This document shows, piece after piece, positions 17,850-27,151 of a stretch of DNA of 50,285 nt; the stretch's first letter is position 1; the number at the start of each line of letters is the position of its first letter. This DNA comes from an uncultured Eubacterium sp. (GTDB lineage: Bacteria; Bacillota; Clostridia; Lachnospirales; Lachnospiraceae). The notes under the pieces were generated by a model. The model was not told the DNA's origin, ran no database searches, and was given only the letters and a program-made list of their open reading frames with translations. A program made the translations under genes and the position numbers. The stretch is from the NCBI GenBank assembly GCA_947642745.1, contig CANRTU010000035.1, forward strand, positions 1-50,285, given 5' to 3'.

Positions 17850-19733
17850 TTAATACAATCCCAACCTGTTTAATATTTCATGCAGTTCCAGCGTATATTC
17901 GCTGCGCTTGCTTATCTTGTAAAGCAGCCTTGCCCTGCGTTTGCTCACGTCAAACTGTTCTTTCAGCAGCTGGTGGATTTTGGTTTCCAGCTCCTCCAGC
18001 TGGCCGGATACTCCCCATTCCTGTGCGTCCGCAGAATGCAGCTGGCATCTGCCGGCGCCCCGGACCAGCGCATCCAGCGCCATTTCGTACTGTTTGTTTT
18101 CCATCAGCGACTGGTAAGCGTTCAGCTGTGTCTGGATTCCAGCCAGCGTGGAAGCAGACTCGTACAGTTCTTTATCGGCCTTTTTGATTTTGACGCCTTT
18201 TAATCTCGCATAGGCTGTTACATAGTCTTTATTTTCAAAGGCTTCCTTCGCAGCGCTTACTGGTGCGGAATAGCCTAAGAGGGAAGCGGTCAGCAGAATC
18301 AGTACGAGCATGGACCCCGCCAGGGTCCACATCATAATCACTGGTACTTTAGGAAGTGGCGGTTCCTTCGGACCTTTTTTCTTTGGCTTTTTCTCTTTCT
18401 TCGGTTTTGCGGCTGCTTTTGCCGCTTTCTGGGCCGCTTTTTCCGCTTTCGCCGCTTCTTTTTCCTGTTTTTTTAGTTCCGCCGCTTCTTTCTTCTGCTG
18501 CTTCTTTAGTTCTTTTTCCTCTTTTTTCTTTGCCTTTAGTTCCTTTTCGTCCATTTCACCGCCAGCGGCAGCTTTGGCAGCGGCATATTCCGCCGCGGCT
18601 TCCGGATCCAGCTCCTCCGGAGTGCCAAACAGCACATGCGAGAGTCTGGCAAAAATACTATTCGGATTCTTTTGTTTTTCACGCTTTTGTTTTTTTCCGG
18701 CGTCTTCTTTCTGGCTGACTGCGGACTGGGCAAAACTGAAATCTTCCGCTGCGGCAAACGGATCATCTTTTTCAGGCCCCGGGCTTTCATTTTCCGCCGG
18801 CGTGGCTGCCGGCTGCGGATTTAAGAGATCTCCCAGCTCTGCCAGCGCTTCCTCGTCGGATTCACTCAGAATCTGGGACAGACCGGAATCTATTTCCGCA
18901 GAAAGATCCGGGTCCATTTCTATTTTCTGCCCGGACTGTGAATCTGTCTGCGCCGGCTGATCCGCAGCCTGAGCCCCGTCATCCGCCATACTTCCGAAAA
19001 TATCGTCCAGGCCTTCCATTCCTTCCGGCGCCCCCTGGATCGTATTTTCTTCCCCTGAAAAATCCATTTCGCCGGATGTCTGATTTAAGGCAGTTGTCAG
19101 ACTGTCCTCCGGGCCTCCGTTATCCAGCGCTGTTGTCAGACTGTCCGCAAGGCCCCCGTTATCCAGCGCTGTTGTCAGACTGTCTGCAGACCCTCCGCTA
19201 TCCAGCGCCATTGTCAGATCTTCGTCTGCCGGGGCGCCTTCCCCGGTTACCATCTGATCCAGCGCCATTGTAACAGAATCGTCCAGGGCAGAGGTCTGTA
19301 CGTCATCCGCTGCCGGAAAAGAACTGTCGCCGGACTGAGTGTCAGAAAACAGATCTTCCAGCACCGGATCACCCTGAAAATCATCCCGGAACAGATCTTC
19401 CAGATCACTCATCCCGGAATCACCATCCCCGCCGGCTGGCGAATCCGGCTGGAGCGGGCCGGAAGAACTGTCATTCCCGCCCAGCTCCTGTTCAAAAGCA
19501 CGGATAAAATCATCTTCCGCATTGTCTGCCTGAAAATCCTGCTCGAATTCTCTCAGGAAATTATCATCCCGGATTTCGTCCAGCGCACTCTGTGTCCTGG
19601 GAGGAAGGTCGTTCTGTGTCTGATAGGATTGTGTAAAAGATTCCCTGTTCTGCTCAAAATCATCATCAAACTCACTCAGTTTATCAGTAACCGAAGTTAG
19701 CAGATTATCCAGATAATCTTCGTTTCTGCTCAT
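17850..19733 (-). CDS. Acidic, repeat-containing single-span membrane protein of unknown function
   Basis: 627 residues; I do not recognise a family. The start at 19733 has AAAGGAGAT upstream and the sequence begins MSRNEDYLDNLL. Residues 1-390 are strongly acidic and Asp/Ser-rich, with about five tandem repeats of the LTTALDNGGLADS type near 155-220. Residues about 395-455 are a Lys/Ala/Glu-rich stretch (KKEEKELKKQQKKEAAELKK). One membrane segment lies near 466-490. The outside C-terminal region (about 495-627) is helical and reads like TPR-type repeats (NKDYVTAYARLKGVK; NKQYEMALDALVRGA). It is predicted with a long disordered cytoplasmic part. It is tightly linked to hisH, an odd partner; cheV is upstream across a terminator. 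Confidence 0.8.
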   Translation of the reverse strand: MSRNEDYLDNLLTSVTDKLSEFDDDFEQNRESFTQSYQTQNDLPPRTQSALDEIRDDNFLREFEQDFQADNAEDDFIRAFEQELGGNDSSSGPLQPDSPAGGDGDSGMSDLEDLFRDDFQGDPVLEDLFSDTQSGDSSFPAADDVQTSALDDSVTMALDQMVTGEGAPADEDLTMALDSGGSADSLTTALDNGGLADSLTTALDNGGPEDSLTTALNQTSGEMDFSGEENTIQGAPEGMEGLDDIFGSMADDGAQAADQPAQTDSQSGQKIEMDPDLSAEIDSGLSQILSESDEEALAELGDLLNPQPAATPAENESPGPEKDDPFAAAEDFSFAQSAVSQKEDAGKKQKREKQKNPNSIFARLSHVLFGTPEELDPEAAAEYAAAKAAAGGEMDEKELKAKKKEEKELKKQQKKEAAELKKQEKEAAKAEKAAQKAAKAAAKPKKEKKPKKKGPKEPPLPKVPVIMMWTLAGSMLVLILLTASLLGYSAPVSAAKEAFENKDYVTAYARLKGVKIKKADKELYESASTLAGIQTQLNAYQSLMENKQYEMALDALVRGAGRCQLHSADAQEWGVSGQLEELETKIHQLLKEQFDVSKRRARLLYKISKRSEYTLELHEILNRLGLY

Positions 19734-19770
19734 ATCACTATCTCCTTTGTCATTGTAAAATATATTGCAA

Positions 19771-19813
19771 ACAAAAAGGGAGGGTGCCGTCATACACACC
19801 CCACGGCCTCCCT
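19771..19813 (-). terminator. cheV terminator
   Basis: Read on the minus strand, AGGGAGGCCGT pairs with ACGGC and CTCCCT (small bulge) and is followed by TTTTTG. It lies about 45 bp after the cheV stop. Confidence 0.8.
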
Positions 19814-19856
19814 CTCCCCATCATAGTATACGCGCATGTTTCTGCAGATTCCATGT

Positions 19857-20780
19857 TTATGAACCGATCATCTTGTCGATCAGACCGTCTATTGTTTCCA
19901 CCAGCGAACCAATTTCCGGTTTGGTCAGCTGCGCATCCGCTCCCAGCGCCTCACCTTTCCTGCGCATTTCATCATTCACCAGTGAAGAGAAGATAATCAG
20001 CGGAATCCGCTTCAATACATCATCCGCTTTCACAAGCTTCGTGAGACGGTGGCCATCCATAATCGGCATCTCAATATCCGTTATGATACAGCGTACTTTG
20101 TCGTAGACATTATTGCTGTTCTTATATGTAATCAGTTTATCCCAAGCTTCCTTACCGTTCATGCACATGGTTATATTGATATAGCCCGCCTTCTTTAAAC
20201 TGTCTGTAATCAGCTTGCCTAACAGCGGTGAGTCTTCCGCAATGATAATCGGTGAATCATTTCTGTTCCGCTCGCCCAGAGCCTCGATATCAGATACTTT
20301 AAGACCTGTTTCCGGACTGATATCCGTAACAATCTTCTCAAAGTCCAGAATAACAATCAGCTTATCTTCCAGTTTGATAACGCCGGTGGACACCCCGCCA
20401 TTGGATGTGCCGTCCTTTTCCGTATTAATGGTGGAATCCGGTTTAATAATGTCTGCCCAGGATACACGGTGAATTCCGATGACCTGATCCACATGAAAAG
20501 CTATGTTGAGCTTGTTAAAGTTTGTAATAATGAATAATCCTTCATTTTCTGTAGCCGGAAGACCCAGACATTTCTTTAAACTGATGACTGTAATCATTGT
20601 GTCACGCGGCATAAAAATCCCTTCCACACTCGGATGTGCGTTAGGAATTGGCGTAATCGGCTGATATGTCAGGATCTCACGTATTTTTGCGACATTAATC
20701 CCATAGTGATTTCCATTCAATGTAAACTGCAATACTTCTAACTCGTTCGTACCGTTTTCTAACAGAATGTTTGTGTCCAT
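19857..20780 (-). CDS. cheV: Chemotaxis coupling protein CheV (CheW plus receiver)
   Basis: A 307-residue protein with an N-terminal CheW-like domain (about 10-165; LEVLQFTLNGNHYGINVAKIREI) and a C-terminal response-regulator receiver domain (about 175-305). The receiver has the phospho-Asp at 235 in ITDIEMPIMDG, an acidic pair in IIIAEDSP, and the conserved Lys in LTKPE. CheV couples receptors to CheA and is tuned by phosphorylation. The start at 20780 has GGAGGAG upstream; the longer frame does not. It stands alone with its own terminator; no other chemotaxis gene is in the window. TTGACT and TATAAT upstream (19 bp apart) are a weak promoter candidate. Confidence 0.93.
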   Translation of the reverse strand: MDTNILLENGTNELEVLQFTLNGNHYGINVAKIREILTYQPITPIPNAHPSVEGIFMPRDTMITVISLKKCLGLPATENEGLFIITNFNKLNIAFHVDQVIGIHRVSWADIIKPDSTINTEKDGTSNGGVSTGVIKLEDKLIVILDFEKIVTDISPETGLKVSDIEALGERNRNDSPIIIAEDSPLLGKLITDSLKKAGYINITMCMNGKEAWDKLITYKNSNNVYDKVRCIITDIEMPIMDGHRLTKLVKADDVLKRIPLIIFSSLVNDEMRRKGEALGADAQLTKPEIGSLVETIDGLIDKMIGS

Positions 20781-21025
20781 ACCTATCTCTCCTCCCGAAG
20801 CCAATCTCAAATTATATTCAGTATAACATAAGTTTAGTCAAAATTATATACTTTTTTCTTTTTTTTTTTCATGCTTTTTGTTACGCTCCATGACTGTCCA
20901 CACCCACGTCATACACTCTGACGTATGGCATGAACCGGCAGGTAAACCGTACCAGAAGCGGCCCTTACCTGCTTCTTCTCAATAGGCGTAACTGCCTGCT
21001 GGCAATTTTCCGGCTGGATGAAGTG

Positions 21026-21778
21026 TCAGTTCCGGACAAGCAGAACCTGGGAAGCTGTTCCATTGATATTAACTTCAAGCACCATATTTTTTATTTTTTT
21101 CAGCGTTCCTTTGCGGGCCTGAAATACCAGAACGGTTTTCTGTGTGCTTCCGGCCTGGATATCGCCCTGATAAGTTCCAAAATCATTCAGTAATAAAGTC
21201 GTATCCGCACTCATACTGACGGTATCGTTAACAGTCAGACGGAAAGACGGCATCTTCGAGAGAATATCGCATCCGGCTTTTTTTCCTGAATTATTTTTCA
21301 GATCTATATGCAGAATCAGAAGTTCATTTCCATCATTTGCCGTCACCAGAAAACTGTCTGTCGTATTGTATGCGGTTGTCTTTTCATAGCTGCGGTACAC
21401 AGCATCAATGCCCCCGAGCTTTAACGCCTGGTTTAAGGAAACGTAATTAACCTGCTCCTGCTGCGTTGCGCCGGTATTTTCCGAAGGTTTCTGGTCAGCA
21501 GGCTTCTGTTGGTTTTTCTCTTCTTCCTGCTGTCGTTTCTCTTCTTCTTTCTTTTGTTCTTCCAGCTCTTTTTCGTCTGCCATTTTCTTTTCCAGCACCG
21601 CCACATTCCGAATGCCTTCTGTCTGTCTTAAGTTAAATTTTGTAACAGCACGTGCTGCATAATTAATTACAGCTGCTTCCTCTGTATCTGTTAAGTCATA
21701 CATTTTCTGGCTGCAGCCGCAAATTGTCATGGAAACTGCAAGTGTCAGTGCGCCTGCAGCGAATCTATTCTTCCTCAT
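21026..21778 (-). CDS. Exported lipoprotein of unknown function
   Basis: A 250-residue lipoprotein. The signal peptide (MRKNRFAAGALTLAVSMT) ends in the lipobox ICGC, with lipidation expected at Cys22. A Glu/Lys/Gln-rich low-complexity linker spans about 60-110 (KKEEEKRQQEEEKNQQ). The C-terminal half (about 115-250) looks like a beta-sandwich of the DUF4352/DUF5067 kind (DGNELLILHIDLKNNSGKKA). It follows the histidine kinase by 62 bp and is probably part of that operon, so a role in the signal sensed by the kinase is possible but unproven. The gap 20781-21025 holds no gene. Confidence 0.8.
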   Translation of the reverse strand: MRKNRFAAGALTLAVSMTICGCSQKMYDLTDTEEAAVINYAARAVTKFNLRQTEGIRNVAVLEKKMADEKELEEQKKEEEKRQQEEEKNQQKPADQKPSENTGATQQEQVNYVSLNQALKLGGIDAVYRSYEKTTAYNTTDSFLVTANDGNELLILHIDLKNNSGKKAGCDILSKMPSFRLTVNDTVSMSADTTLLLNDFGTYQGDIQAGSTQKTVLVFQARKGTLKKIKNMVLEVNINGTASQVLLVRN

Positions 21779-21840
21779 CTGCTCACTCCCATACTTTTCC
21801 GTGTTTCGTCCTATTATTTATGTTAGCATTTTTCAATTGA

Positions 21841-23355
21841 TTAGGCAACAATTTCTTCATTTTTTGTATCAAGTTCCATCCAGAACTCTACGCCGTTTTC
21901 CCGGTTGAACACACCGCACTTGCGGTGCAAAGAGTCCATAATCGCCCTGACTATGGACAATCCGATGCCGCTTCCGCCGTATTCCCTGGTCCTTGCTTTA
22001 TCCACTTTATAGAATTTAATCCATACTTTTTCTAATTCTTCTTCCGGAATCTGTCTGCCGGTATTAAAGACGCTTACCCGCACACAGTCTTCTTTTCTTG
22101 TATAAAAGATCTCAATCCGCTTTTCATACATCGCATAGTGAATGGCATTGCTTAAAAAGTTAGTAATAACTTCCTCTATTTTAAATTCGTCCGCCCATAC
22201 ATACATGGACTGGCTGGCGTCAAAGCAGACTGTAATGCCGCTTTGACGGATCAGGATGTCCGAAGCGTGTATCACGCCGTTGATAAGCTCCGTAAGGTCA
22301 AACCGCTCCATTTCCAGTGTATCGCTGCCGGATTCCAGATGATTGAGCGTCAGCAGTTTTTTTACCATCTGGTTCATTTTATCCGCTTCGTCCATAATGA
22401 CCTCGCAGTAAAACTCCCTGCTTTCCGCATCGTCATTGATACATTCCGACAGCCCTTCCGCATATCCCTGGATCAGCGCCAGCGGCGTTTTCAGCTCGTG
22501 GGATACGTTGGATAAAAATTCCTTACGCATTTCATCTATCCTGGTTTTTTGTTCATTATCCAGCAGCAGCTCATTATTCGCTTTTTTCAGTTCTGAAATC
22601 GTCTGCTCCAGCTTACCGGACATTTCGTTCATCCGTTCCCCCAGAAAGTCGATTTCGTTTTTATGCTTTCTGGATAGCGTATATTTAGCCTCAAAATCCA
22701 GCCCGCTCATTCTTCTGGAAAGTTCCGCCAGCTCCAGAATCGGGTTTGTGATCCGTCTGGTCACAACACCTGCCAGTATGGCTCCTATAACAATGGCAAT
22801 ACTGCCAATCATAAACAAAAACCGGTTGGTGAGGCTGCTGCTTTCATGGATGCTTTCCAGTGCGGTACGGGCCATAATCAGTTTTCCGTCAGACAGTGTG
22901 CCCCACATTACCAGATAATCCGACTCCATACGCCGGTCCCTCTGCTTCTGGATCACATAGCCGTCGCCGGAAGCAATCGGGTCCATATCTCCCTGTGCGC
23001 TGCTAAAAAGCAGATCCATAAAATGGCTGAGCATCGTTTTATTATCACTGACAGAAGAATGCACGATCATATAATCCGCATTAATAATTATCATCGTCAG
23101 ATTGCCATTGGCGCACAGCCTTTCAAACTCTATGGCGAATTCCTCGCTGTCCAGACTGCCTGCCTGTGCGGCCGTATCTACTTTTTTATAGCTGGCTGAG
23201 AGAATTTCTGATTTGTTCCACATATAAAAACGCCCGAGAAAGATCGTATTTAAGATCCAGCATAAAATAACCGTACCGGCTACCAGCGCAATCATTACGG
23301 TACTAAACTGCCTGGTCAGGGAATGCCGGCCGAACGAACGGGTATCCTCGCACAT
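21841..23355 (-). CDS. Membrane sensor histidine kinase with HAMP domain
   Basis: 504 residues. A first membrane span (about 17-40), an extracytoplasmic sensor domain (about 45-175), a second span (about 180-202), a HAMP domain (RRITNPILELAELSRRM), and a coiled linker follow in order. The DHp domain carries the phospho-His at 286 in SNVSHELKTPL. The ATPase has the N box NFLSNAIHYA and G motifs NTGRQIPEEEL and GGSGIGLSIV. It starts 2 bp after the response regulator stop, so the pair is co-translated. The signal is unknown. Confidence 0.95.
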   Translation of the reverse strand: MCEDTRSFGRHSLTRQFSTVMIALVAGTVILCWILNTIFLGRFYMWNKSEILSASYKKVDTAAQAGSLDSEEFAIEFERLCANGNLTMIIINADYMIVHSSVSDNKTMLSHFMDLLFSSAQGDMDPIASGDGYVIQKQRDRRMESDYLVMWGTLSDGKLIMARTALESIHESSSLTNRFLFMIGSIAIVIGAILAGVVTRRITNPILELAELSRRMSGLDFEAKYTLSRKHKNEIDFLGERMNEMSGKLEQTISELKKANNELLLDNEQKTRIDEMRKEFLSNVSHELKTPLALIQGYAEGLSECINDDAESREFYCEVIMDEADKMNQMVKKLLTLNHLESGSDTLEMERFDLTELINGVIHASDILIRQSGITVCFDASQSMYVWADEFKIEEVITNFLSNAIHYAMYEKRIEIFYTRKEDCVRVSVFNTGRQIPEEELEKVWIKFYKVDKARTREYGGSGIGLSIVRAIMDSLHRKCGVFNRENGVEFWMELDTKNEEIVA

Positions 23356-23357
23356 TT

Positions 23358-24065
23358 TCAGCGTTTCCCCGCTTTCCCTTCACTGGCGGCGCTCACTTCA
23401 AATTTATATCCCATTCCCCAGATGGTCTTTATAAAATCGCCTTTGGCGCCCATTTTGGACCTTAGTTTTTTCACATGGGTATCTATGGTGCGGGCGTCGC
23501 CAAAGTAATCATAATTCCAGACGTGATTTAAGATTTTTTCCCTTGACAGCGCAATTCCCTGATTTTCCATAAAATAAGACAACAGCTCAAATTCCTTGTA
23601 GCTAAGATCCATACGTTCCCCCTCAATAGTTACCAGATGAGCTGTTTTATCCATGGTAATGCCGCCGGTTTCCAGCACCTGTCCGTCCGCCAGCTTGTTG
23701 GAACGTCTTAAAATAGCCTCCACTCTGGCTACAAGTATTTTCGGACTGAATGGCTTGGAAATATATTCGTCCACGCCCATTTCAAAACCGAGCAGTTCGT
23801 CGCTTTCATCCCCTTTTGCCGTCAGCATGATAATTGGAACCCTGGAATTTTCCCGGACTTCTTTACAGACTTCCCAGCCATTCATTTTTGGCATCATCAC
23901 ATCCAGGATAAGCAGGGCTATATTTTTTTCCCGGTAAAAAATATCCAGCGCCGCTTCCCCGTCTCCCGCCTCCAGCACTTCATAATTCTGTCTGGTAAGA
24001 AAATCCTTTACCAGTTTGCGCATCCTGCTTTCATCATCTACTACCAGTACTTTTAATTTTTCCAT
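23358..24065 (-). CDS. OmpR/PhoB-family response regulator
   Basis: 235 residues: an N-terminal receiver (1-120) with the acidic pair Asp10-Asp11, phospho-Asp55 in LLILDVMMPKMNG, and the conserved Lys in SKPF. A C-terminal winged helix (about 135-230) has YKEFELLSYFMENQG and RTIDTHVKKLRSKMG. GAGGTGAC lies before the ATG. It is the first gene of an operon with the kinase and the lipoprotein. The regulon is unknown. Confidence 0.96.
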   Translation of the reverse strand: MEKLKVLVVDDESRMRKLVKDFLTRQNYEVLEAGDGEAALDIFYREKNIALLILDVMMPKMNGWEVCKEVRENSRVPIIMLTAKGDESDELLGFEMGVDEYISKPFSPKILVARVEAILRRSNKLADGQVLETGGITMDKTAHLVTIEGERMDLSYKEFELLSYFMENQGIALSREKILNHVWNYDYFGDARTIDTHVKKLRSKMGAKGDFIKTIWGMGYKFEVSAASEGKAGKR

Positions 24066-24147
24066 TTCGTCACCTCGGTTATTATCTTATCACAGGACTA
24101 TGAAAAAAGTGTGTGCCATAACAGGCAATTTTATGAAAGTCTTTCCG

Positions 24148-24172
24148 GAGCGTGTCTGATGAATCATTTCCG
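24148..24172. repeat. Solo right end of the palindromic element
   Basis: GAGCGTGTCTGATGAATCAT followed by TTCC matches the reverse complement of the right end of the full elements (GAGCGTGTYTGAAAAATCAT). It lies about 35 bp past the stop of the 24206-24763 gene and is inverted relative to the full copies. Confidence 0.55.
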
Positions 24173-24205
24173 CCATCCGGCGGCCCGCGAAAACCGTATA
24201 CCGGG

Positions 24206-24763
24206 TTATTCCGCATAAATATCCTGTCCGTTTTCCAGCTCCTGCTCCCTGGCACGGACGGCGTTTTCCCGTTCTGTAAGCTCCTGCTCCCATTGTGCGT
24301 AACGGTCCTGGATTTTGTTCTCATAATTGAGAATGGTAGTCTGGCCGCTGGTAGCGGCAATGACAAACATGACAAGGATAGACAGCACAAATATCAGATT
24401 GGCCGCCAGGGACAGCCGCAGCTTATGCTCCATCCGCATAAGCCGTTTGCGCCAGAACGCAGTCAGTCCGGACGTATCATCCACCACCAGGCTGGGCGCA
24501 ACGGGAATCGGCCGGATATCCCCGCTGCTGATTCCGGGCATGGTCAGTAAATAATCCTGCAGCTCTTTGAGATAATGGTATCCGATCTGTGTCTGGAACA
24601 TTTTCTGATCCAGAAGCCGCTGGTAGACATTTAGTACCTGATCCGGCTTTGACATATCCGTTTTTGCCCTGACATAACGGACTCCTTCCGCTTCGGTACG
24701 TGCCTGTTTCGCCATATGTTCATCTGTAAAAGCATAGCCGTCAATAATCACTGGTTTTTCCAT
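24206..24763 (-). CDS. Small single-span membrane protein, function unknown
   Basis: 185 residues, not recognised. The N-terminal half is soluble and Lys/Asp-rich (KPVIIDGYAFTDEHMAK). A membrane segment spans about 118-140 (LAANLIFVLSILVMFVIAAT). A short coiled C-terminal tail follows (QDRYAQWEQELTERENAVR). Its ATG overlaps the stop of the methyltransferase-like gene by one base, with AAGGAG upstream, so it is the last gene of the long operon that starts at 31011. Function is not inferable from context. Confidence 0.75.
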   Translation of the reverse strand: MEKPVIIDGYAFTDEHMAKQARTEAEGVRYVRAKTDMSKPDQVLNVYQRLLDQKMFQTQIGYHYLKELQDYLLTMPGISSGDIRPIPVAPSLVVDDTSGLTAFWRKRLMRMEHKLRLSLAANLIFVLSILVMFVIAATSGQTTILNYENKIQDRYAQWEQELTERENAVRAREQELENGQDIYAE

Positions 24764-26349
24764 CAGGACTCCTTATTATCCATTTTATGATCCGCGTTTC
24801 CCACAGGTCCGTCCGGGTCCTCCTGCAGGTTTTTCTGCGCAGACCGCTCCGCTGGTTTTACTTTTTCTGACTTTACTTTTTCTATGATATAGAAATACGT
24901 ACCGTCCTTTTCCCGCATACAGAATTCCTGTTTCAGACTCAGATCATCCTGCAGACGCAGGTGTTTTTTTACAAACCCGTTTTCATTTCCATATAAAAAG
25001 ATTCTGCCGTGCTCTTTTAACAGGCTCTTTGCATGTATGAAAAACGACTGGTATAATTCGTCCTGTTCTTCTTTCGTTCTATTTCCCCTCGCCGGCATAT
25101 CCGCCCATATTTCATCAAAAGGATACTCGTGGGTAAAATTCATAAAATCACGCTGTACGAAATTGATATTCATATGGGCAATGGCCGCATTTTCCCTGGC
25201 GCCTTTTACTGCCTCCCCAAAAGTATCCGTGCCGTATGCCGTGCGCACGGCCAGTGCGTACATACGCTCCATTAAAAGCGTGCCTGTTCCGCAGAATGCG
25301 TCCATTACTCTGGCGTAGTCTTTCAGCCAGCTGGAAGAAAGTTCCACCAGCAGCGCCGCTGTGGAAGGGTGCATGGAGGAAGCGGTCGTATACTTGCGGT
25401 AGGAAAACCGTTTCATCGGAAGCGTAAATAGTTTTAAGCAAGGGTAAAATCCGCCGGTACGGTTTTCCATCAGCCGGATTTCCACTTCATAATGCTCTGC
25501 GGAATTTACAAGAAAATGCCTGGTACGCTGTTCCAGTTCCGCCGCAATCTTTTTTACAAATGCGCTCTTTTTGTCCAGGGGCATGGCGCTTTTAATTTCC
25601 AGACGGAAATAAAAAGGTGCCTCCCCTTCATGCAGCTCGCTTAAAATCCGGGTAAGATCTGACTGGGCCAGTTCCCTGGCAATTACAGAAGGCTGGGAAG
25701 GCAGATTTTTACGGCAGCGCAGGGTAAACAGCAGTTCCCTGAATGTACGCAGATTCAGCGCCTCCCGGATATCCCCGCCGGCCACCTGTACGCCCATCGG
25801 AATGATTTTGAGTTTCCCGAACTCCAGCTGCACGGCTGTGGTATCCTGATAATTTTTCACCGTGGTGAGTATAAAATTCTGTGGTTTTCCATATCCGGTA
25901 AACCGGTGTTTTGTAATCCCGCCTTCAAACTGTATAACAATCCTGCGCAGTTCTTTAATCTCTTCCTGCACATGTTTCAGATCTTCCTGTGAGGGCTCGC
26001 AGGCAAGAAGCTGCTGATAACGGTCTTTTAACTGTTTTTCATATGCTCTGCAGTCTAATTTCTGCATGGCGGAAAGATATGAACTATTTACAAACAGCTG
26101 TGTCTCCGCCAGATAGGCGTCCCACAATTTATCCATACTTTCCTGGCTCTGCAAAAGTCCGAGAATAATCGCCGCATTTTTCCGTATTTTCGGGTCCTGA
26201 TTCTGTAAAAAAGAAGCAATCAGCTCGTCATCTTCCGTCATGGACAGATACGTATCCAGCGCCCCTTCTTCTTTCAGCATTTGTTTTAGTTCGATTAAAT
26301 TACTACGGATTTCATCGCCTTGTTTTAAGGCCTCATAGACTTTCTGCAT
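24763..26349 (-). CDS. RNA methyltransferase-like protein (THUMP/UPF0020 type) with N-terminal helical repeats
   Basis: 528 residues. The N-terminal 130 residues look like short HEAT-type helical repeats (DPKIRKNAAIILGLLQ). A middle region (about 145-320) resembles the THUMP-containing Trm11/RlmL group. Motif X-like sequence (SYRKYTTASSMHPSTAALL) leads into the Rossmann fold, with the SAM motif I DAFCGTGTLLMER near residue 345. Where the family catalytic motif is D/N-P-P-Y, this protein has WADMPARGNR. The C-terminal 35 residues are polar and variable. AGGAGG precedes the start. It is probably an RNA-binding protein or methyltransferase with altered chemistry; the substrate is unknown. Confidence 0.75.
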   Translation of the reverse strand: MQKVYEALKQGDEIRSNLIELKQMLKEEGALDTYLSMTEDDELIASFLQNQDPKIRKNAAIILGLLQSQESMDKLWDAYLAETQLFVNSSYLSAMQKLDCRAYEKQLKDRYQQLLACEPSQEDLKHVQEEIKELRRIVIQFEGGITKHRFTGYGKPQNFILTTVKNYQDTTAVQLEFGKLKIIPMGVQVAGGDIREALNLRTFRELLFTLRCRKNLPSQPSVIARELAQSDLTRILSELHEGEAPFYFRLEIKSAMPLDKKSAFVKKIAAELEQRTRHFLVNSAEHYEVEIRLMENRTGGFYPCLKLFTLPMKRFSYRKYTTASSMHPSTAALLVELSSSWLKDYARVMDAFCGTGTLLMERMYALAVRTAYGTDTFGEAVKGARENAAIAHMNINFVQRDFMNFTHEYPFDEIWADMPARGNRTKEEQDELYQSFFIHAKSLLKEHGRIFLYGNENGFVKKHLRLQDDLSLKQEFCMREKDGTYFYIIEKVKSEKVKPAERSAQKNLQEDPDGPVGNADHKMDNKES

Positions 26350-26358
26350 ATGATCCTC

Positions 26359-27147
26359 CTATGTTGATTGATATACACCATACCGTTTCAGATACTCCCG
26401 CACATCTGTCAGAAAACGTTCCCACTTTGCCGGATGATCTACAAAATATTTTGGACATAACTTGCCGGTAACATCATAATGACGGATGACATCCGGCACC
26501 TTCAGATGGTAATGCTCCACCAGCCAGGCCGTCAGATGCAGTACTGACTGATAGGTCGCCTGATTAAACCTGCCTGTTTCATCCTCAATACAGCATTCGA
26601 TAGAAATCGTATCCTGATTGCGCTGGTTGGAAGCATATGAGATTTCACTGCATGGAATACACTGTACAATCTCTCCTTCCAGACCAATCACAAAATGACT
26701 GCTTGCCTTCGTCAGATGGGAATCTTTTAATCCTTCAAAATAATTCCGGTTTGCCAGTGCGCTGGTGCCGGGATTGGCCGTATAGTGGATGACTACGCCC
26801 TTTACTTTCTCAAGGGCCGTTCCCGGCCTGGAATATTCATTCACTGTCAGAAGCTTCACGTCCAGATCCGGCCCCGGAATTCTGCCATCGCCTGTCTGCG
26901 TAATCTGCCGCTCCCTGTAACGCTGCCGCTGTAAATACAGCAGACGCACCGTAATACAGACAGCAATGATAATAAGAATACAAAGCAGTACCCGCAGGAC
27001 GATCTGCTGTTGTCTTCTCTTTTTCGCAAGATACCTTTTTGTATTTGTTGTTCCTGTAGTTGTATTTTTTCTTTTCGAACCGGTTCTGTTCATACTGGTT
27101 CTGTTTTTATCTGATCGTTTCGTAAGTTTCCTCTCTTGTTTTTCCAT
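26359..27147 (-). CDS. Membrane-anchored N-acetylmuramoyl-L-alanine amidase (Amidase_2)
   Basis: 262 residues. A highly basic N-terminus (1-46) precedes a membrane anchor (about 48-68; IVLRVLLCILIIIAVCITV). An outside Amidase_2/PGRP zinc domain (about 100-262) follows. Zinc ligands are seen as His in VVIHYTAN and His in VIRHYDVTGKLCPKYF with its nearby Cys. It would cut the muramoyl-Ala bond of peptidoglycan. It starts only 4 bp after the hemL stop with no clear ribosome binding site, which points to coupled translation. It ends 9 bp before the methyltransferase-like gene. Confidence 0.9.
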   Translation of the reverse strand: MEKQERKLTKRSDKNRTSMNRTGSKRKNTTTGTTNTKRYLAKKRRQQQIVLRVLLCILIIIAVCITVRLLYLQRQRYRERQITQTGDGRIPGPDLDVKLLTVNEYSRPGTALEKVKGVVIHYTANPGTSALANRNYFEGLKDSHLTKASSHFVIGLEGEIVQCIPCSEISYASNQRNQDTISIECCIEDETGRFNQATYQSVLHLTAWLVEHYHLKVPDVIRHYDVTGKLCPKYFVDHPAKWERFLTDVREYLKRYGVYQST

Positions 27148-27151
27148 CGTT

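Noticed and set aside
18310..18960. A 216-codon plus-strand frame rich in Phe and Ser
   Set aside because: It is the complement of the Lys/Glu-rich part of the 627-residue protein and has no start signal.
19090..19270. Regularly spaced DNA repeats considered as a CRISPR array
   Set aside because: The repeats are about 39 bp, contiguous and in frame, encoding LTTALDNGG-type protein repeats; there are no unique spacers and no cas genes.
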